DNA from: Pseudoalteromonas sp. TB64
GTDB taxonomy: Bacteria; Pseudomonadota; Gammaproteobacteria; Enterobacterales; Alteromonadaceae
Assembly (NCBI RefSeq): GCF_000498095.1
Contig: NZ_AUTQ01000061.1
Location: forward strand, 1-34,796
DNA: 34,796 bases
Direction: 5' to 3'
Part shown: positions 25,062-34,165 of the stretch, piece after piece
Numbering within the stretch: position 1 is the stretch's first letter
Layout of the letters: each line of letters opens with the position of its first letter
Program-made: the position numbers and the translations under genes
Notes under the pieces: model-generated
Databases searched by the model: none
Told to the model about the DNA's origin: nothing
Seen by the model: only the letters and a program-made list of their open reading frames with translations

Positions 25062-27758
25062 TTACATTACAACCGCAACATCAATGCTGCTAGAACCTGC
25101 TTTGTAATGTTGTTTTATTAATTGGCTTAATTGTGTTTTACACGAACCGCAGTTCGTCCCACATTTAAGTTCAGACCCCAATTGCTCGACTGTGTTTGCA
25201 CCGTTTTTAATGGCGTTTATAATTGGCTGCTCTCTTACTTTAAAGCAGCTACACACTTGTGCACCTTGGGTAAATTCTTCATCGGGAGTTGCATAAAGCA
25301 AAGACTGTAACTGTGTAAAGGTCAGTAATGGCTCTGCAAATAAATGGTTTATCCACTCAAGTGATATTTCTTTTTGCTCATTAGAAATAATACCAACAAA
25401 CGCTAATTGATCGTTTTGAATACACTGCACATGCATGGCTTTTGCCGTATTCATAGCCGACCATTGCCCTTTTAGACCAGTTAAGGTTTGGCAGTAATAC
25501 AGTAAATCACTTTGTGGCTCATTAAGCGCCAATTGGTAATTAAAGCAATTGCTTGCATTAACTTTGAGCCAAAAATCACTGTTTATAACAAGCTCGTTTT
25601 TAGCAAACAGCTGCATATATTGCACAAAGGGTGCTTTAACTATATTAACAGCGCCGTGTTTGCACTCAGCCTGACCAGATAGAGGGTCAACTACCGATTG
25701 ATACAACCCACTTACTGTTGCTGATGACGCAAATTGCTTGTTCCAATGAATAGGCATAAAGCATTCACCTTTTCGCACGGCATCGGTTACTTTTGCATGC
25801 GCGGTAACCTGCCCAGTTTGGGCAATCGCACTTATTAAATCGTTTTGTTTTATTGCTAATTTACTGGCATCAAGCGGATTAATTTCAATGTACGGGCGTG
25901 TAATATGCGATGAAAGCGCAGTGCTTTTACCCGTGCGGCTCATAGTATGCCATTGGTCTCGTATACGACCCGAGTTCATTACAAACGGGTAATCACTTGA
26001 TGTTTTTTGCACAGGTAATTTCGGCGTTATGGGTATAAAACGCGCTTTTTTATCAGCGGTGCTAAATTGGTTATCTGTAAAAACCTGACCGTTTTTATAA
26101 GGCTCGTTTTTAACAACAGGCCACATAATGGGTTTTAAATTATCATACTGATTTTGTGTGAGCCCAACTAAACCTGAGAGGTTTAACAATCGGCTGCCGT
26201 TATTTTCAAAATCGGTTAATTGTGCCCATTCTTCAAAAATGCCACTTGGGTCTGTAAAATCAAACCCTTCAAAGCCCATTTTTTTAGCAACATCGCACAT
26301 AATTTGCCAATCGTTTTTAGCTCCTGAATAAGGCGCTACTAACGGGCGCTGCCTTGATATTCTGCGCTCTGAGTTGGTTACTGTGCCGTTTTTTTCGCCC
26401 CATCCGGTTGATGGAAAAGCAACATCGGCAAATTTTAATGTATCACTTTTTGCAATACAGTCAGATACAACTACCAGCTCGCAGGTCTCTAATGCCTTTT
26501 TAATAGCGGCGTTATTGGGCAAGCTCACCATTGGGTTTGTTGCCATTATCCACACTGCTTTTATTTTACCTGCGGCTATTTCATCAAACATATCGATGGC
26601 ATTGCTGCCTGCTTTTTTAGCAATAGTTGGCGAGAGCCAAAAACGTTGCACAAGTGATTGATGCGCTTCGTTTTCAATATCTAAATGCGCCGCTAACTGA
26701 TTAGCCAAACCACCTACTTCGCGCCCACCCATCGCATTGGGTTGCCCCGTAATCGAAAACGGACCACTGCCTGGCTTAAGTAATTTACCTGAGGCTAAAT
26801 GCGCATTAATAATGGCGTTGCATTTATCTACACCCGAGCTTGACTGATTTATACCCATTGAATAAAAGCTAATCGCACTTGGGCTGTTAGCAAATAGCGC
26901 GTAAAACTCAGTAACTTGCTCAATTGCTATATCGCAAAAGTCGCTAACAGCCTCACAGCTCCATTTTGTTGCCTCTTGCAGTGCGCTTTCAAAGCCGTTT
27001 GTGTGCTGAGCAATAAATTGCGCATCGAGGTGGTTATGCTCATTTAAATAATTAAGTAAGCCGTTATAAAGTGCGGCGTCACTGCCTGGTTTTATATTTA
27101 AAAATGTGTCGGCAAGCTCAGCGGTGTCGGTTTTACGCGGATCAATAACCACTACTTTCATATTTGGGTTAAGCTGCTTTGCACGCTCCATTCGCTGATA
27201 CAAAACCGGATGAGTCCACGCTGCATTAGAGCCAATTAAAATAAGTAACTCAGTTTGCTCTAAATCCTCGTAGGTACACGGCACTACGTCTTCACCAAAA
27301 GCGCGTTTATAACCTGCCACAGCAGACGACATACACAGGCGCGAATTTGTATCAATATTGCCTGAGCCTATGTAGCCTTTCATTAATTTATTCGCGATGT
27401 AGTAATCTTCAGTAAGTAACTGCCCCGATACATAAAAAGCCACCGCATCGGGTCCGTGCTTTTGTATTATGTCGTTAAATTTATTGGCGACATGGTCGGT
27501 TGCTTCATCCCACGTAACGGATTGGTTATTAATAAGAGGCGACGTTAAGCGATTATCACTGCCTGTTGTGTCGAGCAAATGCGTGCCTTTTACACATAAA
27601 CGACCAAAGTTTGCGGGATGCTCTCGCATGCCTTCAAGCTTGGTTGGCACATTATTAAAAAGTGAAATATCAACACCACACCCTACACCACAGTAAGCAC
27701 ATGTTGTTTGTTTTAAACTCGTTTTATTTATAGTTGGTGACGTGTTTGCGGTTGCCAT
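25062..27758 (-). CDS. nasA: assimilatory nitrate reductase catalytic subunit NasA
   Basis: NasA reduces nitrate to nitrite in the cytoplasm. The 898-residue protein starts with a [4Fe-4S] site (Cys20, Cys23, Cys27, Cys55). The molybdopterin oxidoreductase domain has the predicted Mo ligand Cys142 in NSRLCMSSAVAGY, and the segment FPSTGWGEKNGTVTNSERR. A molybdopterin dinucleotide-binding domain follows. The C-terminus adds a BFD-like [2Fe-2S] domain (Cys836, Cys838, Cys870, Cys873), a layout known from Klebsiella-type NasA. No Tat signal is present, which argues against a periplasmic NapA. Electrons should come from the flavoprotein encoded 26 bases upstream. Confidence 0.93.
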   Translation of the reverse strand: MATANTSPTINKTSLKQTTCAYCGVGCGVDISLFNNVPTKLEGMREHPANFGRLCVKGTHLLDTTGSDNRLTSPLINNQSVTWDEATDHVANKFNDIIQKHGPDAVAFYVSGQLLTEDYYIANKLMKGYIGSGNIDTNSRLCMSSAVAGYKRAFGEDVVPCTYEDLEQTELLILIGSNAAWTHPVLYQRMERAKQLNPNMKVVVIDPRKTDTAELADTFLNIKPGSDAALYNGLLNYLNEHNHLDAQFIAQHTNGFESALQEATKWSCEAVSDFCDIAIEQVTEFYALFANSPSAISFYSMGINQSSSGVDKCNAIINAHLASGKLLKPGSGPFSITGQPNAMGGREVGGLANQLAAHLDIENEAHQSLVQRFWLSPTIAKKAGSNAIDMFDEIAAGKIKAVWIMATNPMVSLPNNAAIKKALETCELVVVSDCIAKSDTLKFADVAFPSTGWGEKNGTVTNSERRISRQRPLVAPYSGAKNDWQIMCDVAKKMGFEGFDFTDPSGIFEEWAQLTDFENNGSRLLNLSGLVGLTQNQYDNLKPIMWPVVKNEPYKNGQVFTDNQFSTADKKARFIPITPKLPVQKTSSDYPFVMNSGRIRDQWHTMSRTGKSTALSSHITRPYIEINPLDASKLAIKQNDLISAIAQTGQVTAHAKVTDAVRKGECFMPIHWNKQFASSATVSGLYQSVVDPLSGQAECKHGAVNIVKAPFVQYMQLFAKNELVINSDFWLKVNASNCFNYQLALNEPQSDLLYYCQTLTGLKGQWSAMNTAKAMHVQCIQNDQLAFVGIISNEQKEISLEWINHLFAEPLLTFTQLQSLLYATPDEEFTQGAQVCSCFKVREQPIINAIKNGANTVEQLGSELKCGTNCGSCKTQLSQLIKQHYKAGSSSIDVAVVM

Positions 27759-27784
27759 ACTGCTCTCTTTTAGTGTGCTTTAAT

Positions 27785-29308
27785 TTATGCGGGCTGTTTA
27801 ACAGGCTCATTAAGAGTAACTACGTTAATAGTGTTACTTGCTTTAGCGAGGGCGCTGTTTATTACGTTTTGAACGAGCTTTTCACAACCTCCACAGCCTG
27901 TACTGGCTTTGGTGCTTTGCTGCACACTTGCCAAATCTATGCAGCCTTTAGCGACTGTTTGTTCAATGGTGTGTTTAGTTACTTTATGACAAGCGCAAAT
28001 AATAGCGTCATCAGGCAAGTCATCGGCGCTTAGCTCTGCTATGTCGCCAGCAAGGGGCATAATGAGCGCTTCGGGAGCGGTGGTAAGTTCAATGTCGTTT
28101 AAATGATATTGCAGTAAATTATCGTAATCGCTGGTATCGCCAACAAGTACGGCGCCAATCAGCTTATTACTTTGTGAATTAGTGACTACTTTTTTATAAA
28201 TGCCATTGGGTTGATCCTCAAAATAATAGCTTATTGCGCCTTCGCTGCGTGCATGCGCATCGCCAATAGAGCCCACTTCAACACCCATTAATTTAAGCTT
28301 AGTGCTCATATCGGCACCGCTAAATTCATCGGCTTTATTGTCTAAGCCAGTACTTTGCAAAGTATCTTGCTGCGTATCTTGTAAAATATGCCCAACTGCT
28401 ATTTTAGCCATGGCGTAACCTGGTGCTACTAAGCCAAAAATAAAGTTATTCCATAGTGCACATTCGCCAATAGCGTATATGTTTTTATCGCTCGTTTGGC
28501 AGTAATTATTAATTACAATACCGCCGCGCTCACCTAACTCTAAATTAAACTCGCGGGCTAAATTATCATAAGGGCGAATACCCGCCGAAAATACAATCAT
28601 GTCGGTTTCAAGGGTTTTACCACCTTTAAAACACATTTTGTAACGGCAACTTTCACCTTCTACTATTTCCTCAGTTGCTACCGATGTATGCACACTAACG
28701 CCTAAATCTGTAATTTTGTTTTTTAGTAGCCGACCGCCCCCAACATCAACTTGTACGCCCATAAGTTGCGGTGCAAATTCTATTACGTGAGTCTGTAAAC
28801 CCAGTTGCTTTAATGCGTTTGCAGCCTCAAGACCCAATAAACCGCCACCAATTACCACGCCTACTTTACTGCCGTGGGCTGAGTTTTTTATTGCGTGTAA
28901 ATCGTTAATAGTCCGATAAACAAGGCAATGCTCACGATCTTTACCCGGTATAGGCGGTACAAATGGGAATGAACCTGTAGCAAGCACAAGCTTGTCGTAT
29001 TCAAACAACTCCCCTTTAGCGGTCGTTACAGTTTGTGCATCACGATTTATATCAACCACTTTAGAATGAGTATGAAAGCGTACTTGCCAATCGTCATAGG
29101 TTTTATTGCATGTAAGTGCGAGGTCGTCTGCGGTTTTGCCTTTAAAAAAAGACGATAATTGCACGCGGTCATACGCTAAACGGTCTTCACCGCTAAGTAC
29201 CGTAATCTCAAATTGCTCATCAGCCTGATTTTGAGAAACCAGCTGCTGCACAAAATGATGCCCCACCATTCCGTTTCCTACTACTACAACACGCTGCTTG
29301 CTTAGCAT
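27785..29308 (-). CDS. NADH/FAD/[2Fe-2S] electron-transfer subunit for nitrate reductase (NasC-like; NirB N-terminal half)
   Basis: This 507-residue protein matches the N-terminal half of nitrite reductase NirB. It has an FAD-binding motif (VVVVGNGMVGHHF, residues 7-19), an NAD(P)H-binding motif (VGVVIGGGLLGLEAA, 149-163) and a BFD-like [2Fe-2S] site (Cys438, Cys440, Cys472, Cys475). It stops there, so the siroheme and [4Fe-4S] sulfite/nitrite reductase part is absent. The same layout is known for NasC of Klebsiella, which passes electrons from NADH to NasA. That is the probable role here, since nasA follows after 26 bases. Automated annotation may call it nirB. The AAGGTGAG ribosome binding site is strong. 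Confidence 0.85.
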   Translation of the reverse strand: MLSKQRVVVVGNGMVGHHFVQQLVSQNQADEQFEITVLSGEDRLAYDRVQLSSFFKGKTADDLALTCNKTYDDWQVRFHTHSKVVDINRDAQTVTTAKGELFEYDKLVLATGSFPFVPPIPGKDREHCLVYRTINDLHAIKNSAHGSKVGVVIGGGLLGLEAANALKQLGLQTHVIEFAPQLMGVQVDVGGGRLLKNKITDLGVSVHTSVATEEIVEGESCRYKMCFKGGKTLETDMIVFSAGIRPYDNLAREFNLELGERGGIVINNYCQTSDKNIYAIGECALWNNFIFGLVAPGYAMAKIAVGHILQDTQQDTLQSTGLDNKADEFSGADMSTKLKLMGVEVGSIGDAHARSEGAISYYFEDQPNGIYKKVVTNSQSNKLIGAVLVGDTSDYDNLLQYHLNDIELTTAPEALIMPLAGDIAELSADDLPDDAIICACHKVTKHTIEQTVAKGCIDLASVQQSTKASTGCGGCEKLVQNVINSALAKASNTINVVTLNEPVKQPA

Positions 29309-29384
29309 TTACTCACCTTAAAATGATATCTACTTTAGTAATTGACTAAAATTGAAATCGAATGATTTGTTATAGGTTTGTTAT

Positions 29385-29400
29385 AGCAATATGTAAGCCA
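29385..29400 (-). promoter_or_regulatory. sigma-54 promoter of the nasC-like/nasA/moa unit
   Basis: On the minus strand TGGC-TTACATA-TTGCT matches the sigma-54 -24/-12 consensus (TGGCACR-N4-TTGCW) in spacing and all invariant bases. The predicted transcript start is near 29374, giving a leader of about 66 bases. The leader contains no paired hexaloop hairpins of the NasR antitermination type. Confidence 0.8.
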
Positions 29401-29427
29401 AATATATAATCATTTAAAATCAGCAAG

Positions 29428-29498
29428 TTGCCTACATTGGTGTAGAGGTGAAAAGCGTAAAGCCCCACAAGATGGTGCAACTGCACCATCTTGTATCG
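29428..29498. promoter_or_regulatory. probable activator-binding region upstream of the nasC-like gene, with a 28-base palindrome
   Basis: The arms ACAAGATGGTGCA (29467-29479) and TGCACCATCTTGT (29482-29494) are perfect inverted copies around 2 bases. Each contains a perfect NtrC half-site (TGGTGCA/TGCACCA), but they face inwards, opposite to a normal NtrC dimer site. They can be read as two adjacent 17-base NtrC sites, each with one good and one poor half, centred near -97 and -116 from the predicted start. A third weak NtrC-like site lies at 29428-29444. Alternatively the palindrome is the 3' hairpin of the porin transcript, although no T run follows it. Confidence 0.5.
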
Positions 29499-29547
29499 CT
29501 ATAAATTAATGAAGAAAGTTAGAAGGGAAATTAAATACAACAAGGTA

Positions 29548-30741
29548 TTAAAACTTAGCGCTCATCCATACCCACAATTTTTGGGTATCGACTTTATTAG
29601 CAGCAGTATCACCCGCTGAATAATCGGCATATTTAGCACCTACCGTGTAGGTTTTATTAATCGGTTTAACGTATTGCACGTTTAGCTCACGACCTAAATC
29701 GTCAACCTCATTTGATTGCTCATTGGCATCAAAACTGTGATATGCCACCAGCCATTTACCGTCAAATGCTTTACCGTTTAAGCTTATGTAGGTGTCGTCC
29801 AAACCTTGTGTGGGTGTGCTCAAAAACATATCTGCCCAACCATTAAATTTATGCATTGTGGCAAGTGGTGCTGCAAACCCGTAATCGCCGCTGTCAGAGC
29901 CTAGTGACTCTATGCCAACTTTTAATGTTACTGTTTTTATACCCAAACCATTTAAATCAACAGCGCCTTCAAGTGCATAGTAATCGGCATCAAAATCACT
30001 CACGCTTGTTGACGCAGACTGCGTTGCATACTCCGCTTTGTAATAAAACGTTATGTCGTTTAGAGTTTTATTACCGTTAAAAGAAACGCCATAAGTGTCT
30101 AAGCTGTCGTCTTGTATAGCATCCTCACTTAATAAGTAACTGTATAAAACCACTTTACCGTAGTCTGTTGTAAAGCTGGCATTAATTAGATGATCGGACG
30201 ATTTAATGTCTTTATCGTCAGCAAATATGCGATTGCGCTTATTTAAATAACTGTATTGTAAATCTATGTTATTAAATGCGTAGTTGAGGCTTGCTGCATC
30301 AAAAGTTTGCCTGTCTTGGCGCCAGCCGACGTGCCCAACAAAGCGTTGACCATCAAGTGCAATTACTTGGCGTCCTACTTTTAGCGATAAACCATCGCGG
30401 GCATATTTAACAAAGCCTTGGTCAATTTCAGTGGTTTCGGGGTCGGCTATAACAGAGTAATCGGTATTTTTACCCACCGTATTGTTGTAATCGTCTACGC
30501 CAAAAAGGCTGCGAGTGTCTTCTACTTCAATTAGACCTGAAAAACCATTTACCTCATCTGTTTGATGCGTCAAGCGGGTTCTAAGTGTTAACCCACTTGC
30601 ATCTTTTAAGGCATTGTTTTGATCAACGCTTTCAAAACGCAGTCTAAAATCAAGATCGGTTTGCGAAGCTTGGCTTATTGAAGGCGCAGTGAAGCAACCC
30701 AGTATAAAAATAATAGGTAAGTTGTTCTTATAGTTAAGCAT
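29548..30741 (-). CDS. outer-membrane porin (alginate-export-like) of the nitrate operon
   Basis: This 397-residue protein has a signal peptide (MLNYKNNLPIIFILGCFTAP, cleavage near QAS-Q) and about 16-18 amphipathic beta strands. It ends in VWMSAKF, with the terminal Phe expected of an outer-membrane barrel. The N-terminal DFRLRFESVDQNN, the TLRTRLTHQT strand, and the segment GLSLKVGRQVIALDGQRFVG followed by HVGWRQDRQTFD resemble the alginate-export porin family (AlgE-like). It is encoded 9 bases after the phosphatase-kinase gene, downstream of the nitrate transporter. Passage of nitrate or nitrite is therefore a fair guess, while alginate is unlikely. The barrel fold is clear, the substrate is not. 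Confidence 0.8.
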   Translation of the reverse strand: MLNYKNNLPIIFILGCFTAPSISQASQTDLDFRLRFESVDQNNALKDASGLTLRTRLTHQTDEVNGFSGLIEVEDTRSLFGVDDYNNTVGKNTDYSVIADPETTEIDQGFVKYARDGLSLKVGRQVIALDGQRFVGHVGWRQDRQTFDAASLNYAFNNIDLQYSYLNKRNRIFADDKDIKSSDHLINASFTTDYGKVVLYSYLLSEDAIQDDSLDTYGVSFNGNKTLNDITFYYKAEYATQSASTSVSDFDADYYALEGAVDLNGLGIKTVTLKVGIESLGSDSGDYGFAAPLATMHKFNGWADMFLSTPTQGLDDTYISLNGKAFDGKWLVAYHSFDANEQSNEVDDLGRELNVQYVKPINKTYTVGAKYADYSAGDTAANKVDTQKLWVWMSAKF

Positions 30742-30750
30742 TTTGGTTCT

Positions 30751-32508
30751 CTACGTTTTAATTATTAATACACACACCAAAGCAATAAATAAACATAGCG
30801 AAATACATTTCCACACCATCACTGGATCGCGTTTCATTATTGAACTTTTATTAGCGGTACTTTCTAAATAAGGGTTAGGTTTATTGATATCGTTTATAAA
30901 CTCAGAAAAGGCTTGGTATCTGAGCTCGGGTTTAGGGGCAAGCGCCTTCATAAGGGCTTGATCTAACCAAAACGGAATATCGGCTCTGTATTTACGTATA
31001 CTTGTGTAGTGCCAATGGCTGTAATCTTTTGGCGCTACGTGGTTAAGTGGCAGTGGTTTGTAAGGCAATTTTGAGCACAATAACTCGTATGCAATAACGC
31101 CAAGTGAAAACAAATCACTTTTAAAATCGGCGTGCATAGTAATGAGTGTTTCGGGTGCAGTATAATCGGCAGTACCTTGCGGGCAATCATCCGCAATTTG
31201 TTTAACCGACTCGTCCATAGCCGCAACACTTACTGTGCCGTAATCAATGAGCGTTACTTTTCCGTGCGCATCTATCATTACATTATCGAGTTTTAAATCG
31301 CGATGTACCATATCGAGTCGCTGAAACGCCCTTAGCGCATGTACTATTTGTTCAATAATACTGCGTACTTGGGTTATTTCTGGGTGCGGCACGTCGTGCT
31401 TCCAATCACTAAGTGTTTGCCCGTCCATGTACTCACAAATATGGTACAAAAAACGACTCTGCGATTGCGTACTCAATACTTTCATCACGTTTAAATGGTT
31501 TATGCGTTGCCCTACCCAGCCTTCTCTTATAAAGCCTTGAAGGTAGTGCACATCGTCTTCAAAATTAACCGAAGGTGCTTTTAAAACCACTGGCGGTATA
31601 TCGGGCGCTTGTTGCACTAAATAAATGTGCGAGCGACTACTGGCATGTAATTTACGAATAACCGTGTAGTCATCAATTTTTTGCCCAACATTAAGCGCAG
31701 GTGGAATTTTTCGTCGTGTTAGCGAATGATAAAGCTCATCTAGCTTTTGCTCGGCAATATTTTCTACTTTTACAAGCAAACAACTTACGTTGTCGTCACT
31801 GCCTCGCGCTAATGCAAGTTCGGTAATTGCTTTAGCTGCATTTTCTAAATTAGTGTGATCTAAATTAACGTATTCATTAATTAGTTTAGCTATATCGCTG
31901 TTTGGGAGCACATCGTGTACGCCATCGCAGGTTAATATATAAATATCGTCTGCTTTTAGGTCAACTTCGTAAACATCTATTTCTTGATGAAGTTGTGCGC
32001 CTAATGCACGTGTTAGCGTATCGTTTACTTTGTGATCCCGTGTTATTGCCTCTATTTTATTTTCTCGCAAGCGGGTAATACGCGTATCACCTAAGTGAAA
32101 TATATAACCCGTTGCCGACTTTAAAATAAGTGCTGTAAAAGTCGTCATCCAATCGGCTTGGCGCTGACCAAGGTGATTGTAATTAACTGATTGCGAATAA
32201 AGCCACTGATTTAAACTTGCTAACACCTTCGACACTGACTTTTTAACCGCCCAACTTTCGGGGGTATTTAAATACTCATTTATAAAATGAGTAACCGAAA
32301 GTTGAGACGCTTGTTTAGCATTTTTTGCTGATGAACACCCATCGGCTAAGCAGGCAATAACGCCTTTAGACTCTTTTTCTTGCGCTTTGGTATTAAGAGC
32401 TGCAAACGCATCTTGGTTTTCTGCTTTTAACCCTTTAGCACTGTGCCCACCAAATGAAACGTTGAGTTCATTTTTTAGCGCTTTAGCGTGGAGTGTTTCA
32501 TCAAACAT
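30751..32508 (-). CDS. PP2C phosphatase - Ser/Thr kinase fusion with C-terminal membrane anchor
   Basis: This 585-residue protein joins opposing activities. Residues about 18-250 form a PP2C phosphatase with its metal ligands: AENQDAF, ACLADGCSS, HLGDTRI, LTCDGVHD and GSDDNVSC. Residues about 278-545 form a Hanks-type kinase: ATP-binding Lys310, HRDLKLDN with catalytic Asp404, IDYGTV in place of DFG, and TAPE. The glycine-rich loop is degenerate (KLHASSRSHIYLV, no GxGxxG). One hydrophobic helix (about 567-583) near the C-terminus anchors it to the inner membrane. It lies 13 bases after the nitrate transporter and 9 before the porin. It may regulate transport or nitrate reduction by phosphorylation. 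A TTG at 32514, nearer to the AAGG, is an alternative start. Confidence 0.88.
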   Translation of the reverse strand: MFDETLHAKALKNELNVSFGGHSAKGLKAENQDAFAALNTKAQEKESKGVIACLADGCSSAKNAKQASQLSVTHFINEYLNTPESWAVKKSVSKVLASLNQWLYSQSVNYNHLGQRQADWMTTFTALILKSATGYIFHLGDTRITRLRENKIEAITRDHKVNDTLTRALGAQLHQEIDVYEVDLKADDIYILTCDGVHDVLPNSDIAKLINEYVNLDHTNLENAAKAITELALARGSDDNVSCLLVKVENIAEQKLDELYHSLTRRKIPPALNVGQKIDDYTVIRKLHASSRSHIYLVQQAPDIPPVVLKAPSVNFEDDVHYLQGFIREGWVGQRINHLNVMKVLSTQSQSRFLYHICEYMDGQTLSDWKHDVPHPEITQVRSIIEQIVHALRAFQRLDMVHRDLKLDNVMIDAHGKVTLIDYGTVSVAAMDESVKQIADDCPQGTADYTAPETLITMHADFKSDLFSLGVIAYELLCSKLPYKPLPLNHVAPKDYSHWHYTSIRKYRADIPFWLDQALMKALAPKPELRYQAFSEFINDINKPNPYLESTANKSSIMKRDPVMVWKCISLCLFIALVCVLIIKT

Positions 32509-32521
32509 GGTCAATAATGCC

Positions 32522-33991
32522 TTAAGTCACTGAAATAAGTTCAACGGTGCCGTCTTCATTTACTTCGGTAATATGTCCATCTGGTTCTTTCATAAAAAAC
32601 AGTGCGCCTAAGCCAAGTAATGCACTACCCGCAATAATGAAAAAGAAGGTTTTATAATCAACAAGTGATAATGCCGTTAAGTAAACTACTGCGCCTACAT
32701 TACCGTAAGCGCCTGTCATACCTGCAATTTGCCCAGTTAAACGGCGCTTAATTAGCGGTACTGCGGCAAATACAGCACCTTCACCAGCTTGCACAAAGAA
32801 CGAACACGCCATAGCAGCCACAACAGCAAGCCATAAAGGCCACGATGCATCAACCAAGCCCATTACAAAATAACCAACAGCAAGACCCATCGTAAGTACA
32901 ATAAGTGTTATACGGCGACCTAATTTATCTGAAATCCAACCGCCACCAGGGCGAGATGCTAAGTTCATAAACGCATAAGCAGAGGCTAAAATACCGGCAT
33001 ACACCATATCAAGCGCAAATACATCCATAAAAAACAGTGGCAACATAGATACAACCGCAAGCTCAGAACCAAAGGTTGTAAAATATAAAACATTTAAAAC
33101 AGCCACTTGTTTAAACTCATAACGATGCGACTCAGGTACTGGCTCTTTAAAAATATGACCATTTACGTCAAAGGTTTTATACACTTCGTAAATATAAAGT
33201 AGAACTAAAAAAGCATACACAGCAAGTACAAAATTAGCCGAAATTAAGTTAGCACCGGTTGGCGAAAGCTTCCAAGTAAGTAATGCTAATGCGCCGTACA
33301 TAGGGATTTTCATAATAAGCAGTAATACAAAGTCGCCTTTACTGGTTACTTCCATTGCGCCTACTTTTTTAGGCTTAAAGTATGTACCGCCTTTTGGCGT
33401 ATCGGTTACATTTAAGTACCAAATAACACCAAATATAACGCTTAATACACCGGTTAAACCTACTGCATAACGCCAGCCATCTTCGCCGCCAAACATTAGT
33501 GCAATAATTGGCAATAACATAGCCGCAGCTGCTGAACCAAAATTACCCCAGCCGCCATAAATACCTTCCGCTATACCCAACTCATTAGCAGGAAACCATT
33601 CACTCACCATTCGAATGCCCACAACAAAGCCAGCACCAATAAAACCTAAAGCAAAACGCGCCAGCGCCGCTTGTTCAAATGTAGTTGCCATAGCAAACAT
33701 AAAACACGGAATGCTACAGGTAATAAGTAATGCTGAATAAACAATACGAGGACCAAATTTATCGGTTAACATACCCACCACAACGCGGGCAGGAATAGTT
33801 AACGCTACATTTAAAATGAGTAACGTTTTAACTTGTGCCATGGTGATCCCAAGCGAACCCGCAATTGCACCTAGTAAAGGGGCATGGTTAAACCATACAA
33901 AAAATGACACAAAAAAGACCATCCAACTCAGATGTAATACTTTCATTTTTCCTTTAAAGGATATTAGGTTAAACCCAGAACTCGGTTGCAT
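32522..33991 (-). CDS. narK: NarK/NasA-family MFS nitrate transporter
   Basis: This 489-residue inner-membrane protein has 12 predicted helices and the nitrate signature glycine motifs [16 protein letters not shown] (helix 5) and [14 protein letters not shown] (helix 11). It also has the conserved RMVSEWFP and the family helix 2 [17 protein letters not shown] with its nitrate-binding Arg. Its place at the head of an assimilatory cluster points to nitrate import, though nitrite exchange is not excluded. A sigma-54 promoter lies about 87 bases upstream with NtrC-like sites beyond it, so expression probably needs nitrogen limitation. The phosphatase-kinase and porin genes follow in the same operon. 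Confidence 0.92.
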   Translation of the reverse strand: MQPSSGFNLISFKGKMKVLHLSWMVFFVSFFVWFNHAPLLGAIAGSLGITMAQVKTLLILNVALTIPARVVVGMLTDKFGPRIVYSALLITCSIPCFMFAMATTFEQAALARFALGFIGAGFVVGIRMVSEWFPANELGIAEGIYGGWGNFGSAAAAMLLPIIALMFGGEDGWRYAVGLTGVLSVIFGVIWYLNVTDTPKGGTYFKPKKVGAMEVTSKGDFVLLLIMKIPMYGALALLTWKLSPTGANLISANFVLAVYAFLVLLYIYEVYKTFDVNGHIFKEPVPESHRYEFKQVAVLNVLYFTTFGSELAVVSMLPLFFMDVFALDMVYAGILASAYAFMNLASRPGGGWISDKLGRRITLIVLTMGLAVGYFVMGLVDASWPLWLAVVAAMACSFFVQAGEGAVFAAVPLIKRRLTGQIAGMTGAYGNVGAVVYLTALSLVDYKTFFFIIAGSALLGLGALFFMKEPDGHITEVNEDGTVELISVT

Positions 33992-34088
33992 GTTTATTTC
34001 CTCGTAAACGTATTATTGTTTTACTAATGCCCCACTCTTTTAGATGAGTAGCAGCCCAATGTTTGTTAAATTTTAGTTAACCTACTAC

Positions 34089-34104
34089 AGCAATTACTGA
34101 GCCA
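34089..34104 (-). promoter_or_regulatory. sigma-54 promoter of the nitrate transporter operon
   Basis: On the minus strand TGGC-TCAGTAA-TTGCT fits the sigma-54 -24/-12 consensus with exact spacing. It is the same form as the promoter at 29385-29400. The predicted transcript start is near 34078, 87 bases upstream of the transporter start codon. Confidence 0.8.
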
Positions 34105-34165
34105 CTAATTAAAAGCCATCAATTTCAGTTGGTTATATGTATTTACTGTTTTAATACGTTATAGT

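Noticed and set aside
25062..27758. Periplasmic nitrate reductase or formate dehydrogenase
   Set aside because: There is no Tat signal. The C-terminal BFD-like [2Fe-2S] domain and the gene order with a NasC-like carrier and MFS transporter fit assimilatory NasA.
29309..29374. NasR-type antiterminator leader ahead of the nasC-like gene
   Set aside because: The predicted leader of about 66 bases has no pair of small hexaloop hairpins and no terminator hairpin with a T run, and no ANTAR regulator gene is in the window.
29548..30741. Alginate exporter
   Set aside because: No alginate synthesis gene is present, and the operon is concerned with nitrate. Only the barrel family resemblance remains.
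25062..34007. Many plus-strand frames of 60-150 codons opposite the nitrate genes
   Set aside because: They mirror the codon pattern of the clear minus-strand genes and lack ribosome binding sites or recognisable domains.
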